Shown: one piece after another, positions 5,982 through 8,551 of the stretch | Position numbering within the stretch: position 1 is the stretch's first letter | Layout of the letters: every line of letters begins with the position of its first letter | The notes under the pieces: generated by a model | What the model was told of the DNA's origin: nothing | Databases searched by the model: none | The model's input: the letters and a program-made list of their open reading frames with translations, nothing else | NCBI GenBank assembly: GCA_002059205.1 | Contig: MVCQ01000044.1 | Location: forward strand, 1-8,551 | Reading direction: 5' to 3' | Source of the DNA: Candidatus Latescibacteria bacterium 4484_107 | GTDB lineage: Bacteria > Latescibacterota > 4484-107 | DNA: 8,551 nt | Made by a program: the position numbers and the translations under genes

Positions 5982-7979
5982 ATGAAGCGGGCGTTTAACG
6001 AGCCGTTTATTCTGACGATCAAAGAGCGGTGCCGCGTTTGTTACACCTGTGTGCGCGAATGTCCGGCCAAGGCCATTCGTATCGTGGAAGGGGAAGCCGA
6101 GGTGGTCGGTGAGCGCTGCATCGCCTGCGGAAACTGCGTACGGGTGTGTAGCCAGCACGCCAAGCAGGTGCGAAGTTCAATCGGACAAGTGAAGGCCCTG
6201 CTCGCTTCTCCGGCGAAGGTGGCCGCGTGCATCGCTCCGAGCTTTCCGGCGGAGTTTATTAAATACGAGGCCGGGCAGATGATCGGGATGGTGCGTGCGC
6301 TGGGATTTAATCGGGTGCATGAGGTCGCCTTCGGGGCGGATCTCGTGGCCAGGGCGTATCGAGACCTCCTGGAAAACAACCCGGATCACCGCTATATTTC
6401 GACGGCCTGTCCGGCTATTATCGGATACGTGGAGCGCTATCATCCCGATCTGGTGGATGCGCTTGCGCCCATCGTTTCACCGATGGTGGCCCTGGCCCGG
6501 GCGTTGCATCGGCTTCACGGCGAGGATTTAAAGATCGTGTTCATCGGTCCATGCATCGCCAAAAAACTCGAGGCTGAGAGCGAGAACATTCCGGGCGAAG
6601 TGGATGCCGTGCTGACGTTTGTGGAATTGCGCGAGATGTTCGAGGAAACCGGATTAGAAGCGCAGGACGTGGAACCTGGCGCGTTCGATCCGCCGCGCGC
6701 CGGGATGGGGATGGTGTTCCCCATCAGCCGCGGGCTGCTTCAGGCCGCCGATATGGACGAGGATCTGATGACCGGCGAAATCGTGGCCACGGATGGGCGC
6801 AGCAACTTTGTGGAGGCCATCAGAGAATTTGAAACCGGTGATCTGAACGCGCGTCTCCTGGATATACTCGCGTGCAATGGGTGCATCATGGGAGCGGGCG
6901 TAAGCAGTACGTCTCCGCTGTTCAGCCGACGGTCCCGCGTAAGCCGGTATGTTCGCGAGTGCATGGCCCAGTGGGACGAAAAACGCTGGCGCGTGGAGAT
7001 GGAGCGCTTTGAGGATCTCGATCTAAGTCGCATATTTACGCCGGACGATCAGCGCATTATGGCTCCTTCACGGGAAGAGTTGGCGGGGATTATGGCCCGA
7101 ATGGGCAAGTTTACACCCGAAGACGAATTGAACTGCGGCGCGTGCGGGTATGATACCTGTCGCGATCACGCAATCGCGATCTATAAGGGGTTGGCCGAGA
7201 GCGAAATGTGTTTGCCCTATACGATTGATCAACTCCGTGAAACGGTGGGAAATCTGGCGATCTCCGATGAGCAGCTTGCGCAGACCCGGGAAGCGTTGAT
7301 GCAGTCGGAGAAGTTGGCCAGTATGGGACAGCTTGCGGCCGGGATTGCGCACGAGTTGAACAATCCATTGGGCGTAGTACTGATGTATGCGCATATGCTC
7401 GTGGATGAGTGCGCCCAAAAGTGTGAAATGCGAGATGACCTGAAGATGGTGGCGGAGCAGGCAGACCGCTGTAAAAAAATCGTGGCCGGGCTGCTGCACT
7501 TTGCCCGCCAGAATAAGGTGGTGTGTCAGCCCATCAATGTGTGCCAGTGGGTGGATCGCAGTCTAAAGTCTTTGCCCGCGCCTGGAAAAATCGGGGTTCG
7601 GATCGAACACGATCTTTCCGATCCCATCGCGGAGTTGGATCGCGATCAGATTGCGCAGGTGTTGACCAATCTCGTGAGCAACGCTTATGCGGCGATGGGG
7701 GAGGAGGGCGTGCTTACGGTGCGCACCGAGGGCAACGAGTCGTCCGTGCGCCTCATCGTCCGCGATACGGGGGTGGGCATTCCAAAGGAGAATCTGGCCA
7801 AGATTTTTGAACCGTTCTTTACGACAAAACAGATCGGCAAAGGGACCGGCCTGGGACTTGCGGTGACCTACGGCATTGTGAAGATGCACTCCGGCGATAT
7901 TCGCGTGGAATCCAATGCCGATCCCACAGAAGGCCCGACGGGGACGACGTTCACGGTAACTTTGCCAAGACAACGGTAA
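5982..7979 (+). CDS. Soluble sensor histidine kinase with ferredoxin and degenerate [FeFe]-hydrogenase sensor domains
   Basis: A 665-residue cytoplasmic kinase that probably senses H2, redox state or cluster status. Residues 14-60 form a 2x[4Fe-4S] ferredoxin (Cys17-20-23-27, Cys46-49-52-56). Residues ~80-330 resemble the [FeFe]-hydrogenase large domain. L1 is STACPAI (140-146, Cys143), L2 is GPCIAKKLE (Cys191, Lys194), and L3 is reduced to ACNGCIMGAG (Cys298, Cys301), so proton-transfer Cys and GGGQP are lost. Next is a Cys4 motif of the Fe4S4 type (Cys385, 388, 393, 410), then a short linker helix, HisKA with His457 in IAHELNNP, and HATPase_c with N563-x3-N567, DTGVGIP (595-601), FEPFFTT and GTGLGLA. 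No transmembrane segment and no recognisable PAS domain. It follows hydA and precedes a receiver gene by 31 bases. Similar kinases occur in other HydABC loci (known from memory). The signal is inferred. The end of the gene was altered by a 20-bp tandem duplication. Confidence 0.92.
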   Translation: MKRAFNEPFILTIKERCRVCYTCVRECPAKAIRIVEGEAEVVGERCIACGNCVRVCSQHAKQVRSSIGQVKALLASPAKVAACIAPSFPAEFIKYEAGQMIGMVRALGFNRVHEVAFGADLVARAYRDLLENNPDHRYISTACPAIIGYVERYHPDLVDALAPIVSPMVALARALHRLHGEDLKIVFIGPCIAKKLEAESENIPGEVDAVLTFVELREMFEETGLEAQDVEPGAFDPPRAGMGMVFPISRGLLQAADMDEDLMTGEIVATDGRSNFVEAIREFETGDLNARLLDILACNGCIMGAGVSSTSPLFSRRSRVSRYVRECMAQWDEKRWRVEMERFEDLDLSRIFTPDDQRIMAPSREELAGIMARMGKFTPEDELNCGACGYDTCRDHAIAIYKGLAESEMCLPYTIDQLRETVGNLAISDEQLAQTREALMQSEKLASMGQLAAGIAHELNNPLGVVLMYAHMLVDECAQKCEMRDDLKMVAEQADRCKKIVAGLLHFARQNKVVCQPINVCQWVDRSLKSLPAPGKIGVRIEHDLSDPIAELDRDQIAQVLTNLVSNAYAAMGEEGVLTVRTEGNESSVRLIVRDTGVGIPKENLAKIFEPFFTTKQIGKGTGLGLAVTYGIVKMHSGDIRVESNADPTEGPTGTTFTVTLPRQR

Positions 7980-7992
7980 CTTTGCCAAGACA
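7953..7992 (+). repeat. Perfect 20-bp tandem duplication at the kinase 3' end
   Basis: The unit beginning ACGGTAACTTTGCC occupies 7953-7972 and is repeated without a mismatch at 7973-7992. Because 20 is not a multiple of three, the second copy is read in another frame and supplies the TAA at 7977-7979. Without the duplication the kinase would run on through CAG GGG GGA GCA AGC to a TGA at 8006-8008, two bases before the next ATG. Confidence 0.92.
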
Positions 7993-8010
7993 GGGGGGAG
8001 CAAGCTGAAT

Positions 8011-8412
8011 ATGATCACGCCCAATGAAAAAAAAACGATTCTGGTGGTGGACGATGACGAGGATTTTCGCTTTCAGCAGAAGGTGCAGCTTGAGGCGGCC
8101 GGTTTTAAGGTCCTGACCGCCGAGGGGCAGCGCAAGGCCGAGGAAATTCTTTCGGAGACCCGGCCTGATCTGGTGCTGGTGGATTTGATGATGGAAGAAA
8201 TGGACGGCGGATTTTCGCTCTGCTACCATATCAAGAAGAAGGATCCCTCCATTCCGGTTATCCTCGTGACCGGGGTGACCGCTGAGACCGGATTTGAATT
8301 CGATGCCGCCACAAAGGAAGAGCGTTCGTGGGTGAAAGCCGATGCGATGCTGGCCAAACCCGTTCGGTTCGAGCAATTGAAGCGTGAGATCGGGCGGTTG
8401 TTGAAGAAATGA
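8011..8412 (+). CDS. Stand-alone receiver-domain response regulator, downstream member of the pair
   Basis: A 133-residue single REC domain with acidic residues VDDDED (13-18), phospho-acceptor Asp58 in LVLVDLMME, switch Thr87 in ILVTG, and Lys116 in MLAKPV. There is no output domain. The ATG at 8011 follows a GGGGGGAG run (7993-8000) by 10 bases. It is 31 bases downstream of the hydrogenase-like kinase, making that kinase its likely phosphodonor. Like the receiver at 692-1093 it has GF-x3-Y, KxxDP and an extended segment between the Thr and the Lys, with a Phe-rich patch (GFEFDAATKEERSW). The two are probably paralogues, though their sequences have diverged well beyond a recent duplication. 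Its role may be that of a phosphorelay carrier or a regulator acting by binding a partner outside the window. Confidence 0.93.
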   Translation: MITPNEKKTILVVDDDEDFRFQQKVQLEAAGFKVLTAEGQRKAEEILSETRPDLVLVDLMMEEMDGGFSLCYHIKKKDPSIPVILVTGVTAETGFEFDAATKEERSWVKADAMLAKPVRFEQLKREIGRLLKK

Positions 8413-8435
8413 TTTTTCGGAATTTTCCGCAGTCA

Positions 8436-8545
8436 AGCGCGGGAATGAATTCCCGACGCTACGGTTGAGAACCCCTGTGAACAGGGCTAAGAGGCCATTG
8501 CCTCGCGGGGATTAGCCCAATTTATTGGGCTTTGCTCAAGTAGCG
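8436..8545. repeat. Nested palindromic (REP-like) cluster downstream of the operon
   Basis: Four inverted repeats are packed together. AGCG+CGGGAA-TGAA-TTCCCG+CGCT (8436-8460) has one bulged A. CCCTG-TGAA-CAGGG (8473-8486) has the same TGAA loop. GGGCTAA (8484-8490) pairs with TTAGCCC (8512-8518) and encloses GAGGC-CATT-GCCTC (8491-8504). AGCCCAA-TTTA-TTGGGCT is at 8514-8531. CGCTAC (8457-8462) is also the inverse of GTAGCG (8540-8545), bracketing most of the cluster. The architecture is that of REP or RAYT-associated repeats. No transposase gene is in the window. Confidence 0.65.
8514..8531 (+). terminator. Possible weak terminator hairpin after the last receiver gene
   Basis: A perfect 7-bp stem AGCCCAA/TTGGGCT with a TTTA loop is followed only by TTGCTC, not a proper T-tract. 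Its left arm overlaps TTAGCCC of the neighbouring larger hairpin, so the two folds exclude each other. It could help end the transcript, but part of a repeat element is the more likely reading. Confidence 0.25.
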
Positions 8546-8551
8546 GGGCGA

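Noticed and set aside
5982..7979. A second catalytic [FeFe] hydrogenase
   Set aside because: L1 and L3 are degenerate, GGGQP is lost, and the C-terminal half is a complete histidine kinase.

Overview
The window holds a compact [FeFe]-hydrogenase locus, all on the + strand, from an anaerobic H2-metabolising bacterium. Coding sequence is moderately GC-rich. The short gaps between genes are filled with palindromic and short-period repeats, which is common in large-genome environmental bacteria. Nothing here fixes the phylum.

Layout: (1) 1-65, degenerate repeat DNA. (2) 66-677, a HycI/HybD/HoxW-type hydrogenase maturation protease whose 3' end is built from repeat DNA. (3) 692-1093, a stand-alone receiver (response regulator). 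(4) 1094-1367, a leader region with a 10-bp-arm inverted repeat. (5) 1368-1856, 1837-3834 and 4011-5732, the NuoE-like, NuoF-like and catalytic subunits (HydC, HydB, HydA) of a trimeric NAD(H)/ferredoxin-linked [FeFe] hydrogenase of the Thermotoga/Acetobacterium electron-bifurcating type. (6) 5982-7979, a soluble histidine kinase whose sensor half is a ferredoxin domain plus a degenerate [FeFe]-hydrogenase domain plus a further Fe-S motif. (7) 8011-8412, a second stand-alone receiver. (8) 8413-8551, nested palindromes of REP/terminator character.

Proposed working: HydABC couples H2 to NADH and ferredoxin. The hydrogenase-derived kinase reads H2, redox state or Fe-S status in the cytoplasm, and signals to one or both receivers flanking the hydrogenase genes. 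Neither receiver has an output domain, so the signal must leave by protein-protein contact or by a phosphorelay to something outside the window. No [FeFe] maturases (HydE, HydF, HydG) are present, and the [NiFe]-type protease at the left edge suggests that a [NiFe] hydrogenase operon lies upstream.

Most notable points: the hydrogenase-derived sensor kinase bracketed by two orphan receivers; an altered L1 motif in HydA with a nearby extra Cys; a cysteine-rich N-terminal extension on HydB; a 20-bp tandem duplication that changed the end of the kinase gene; and three different kinds of repeat DNA in the operon's gaps.
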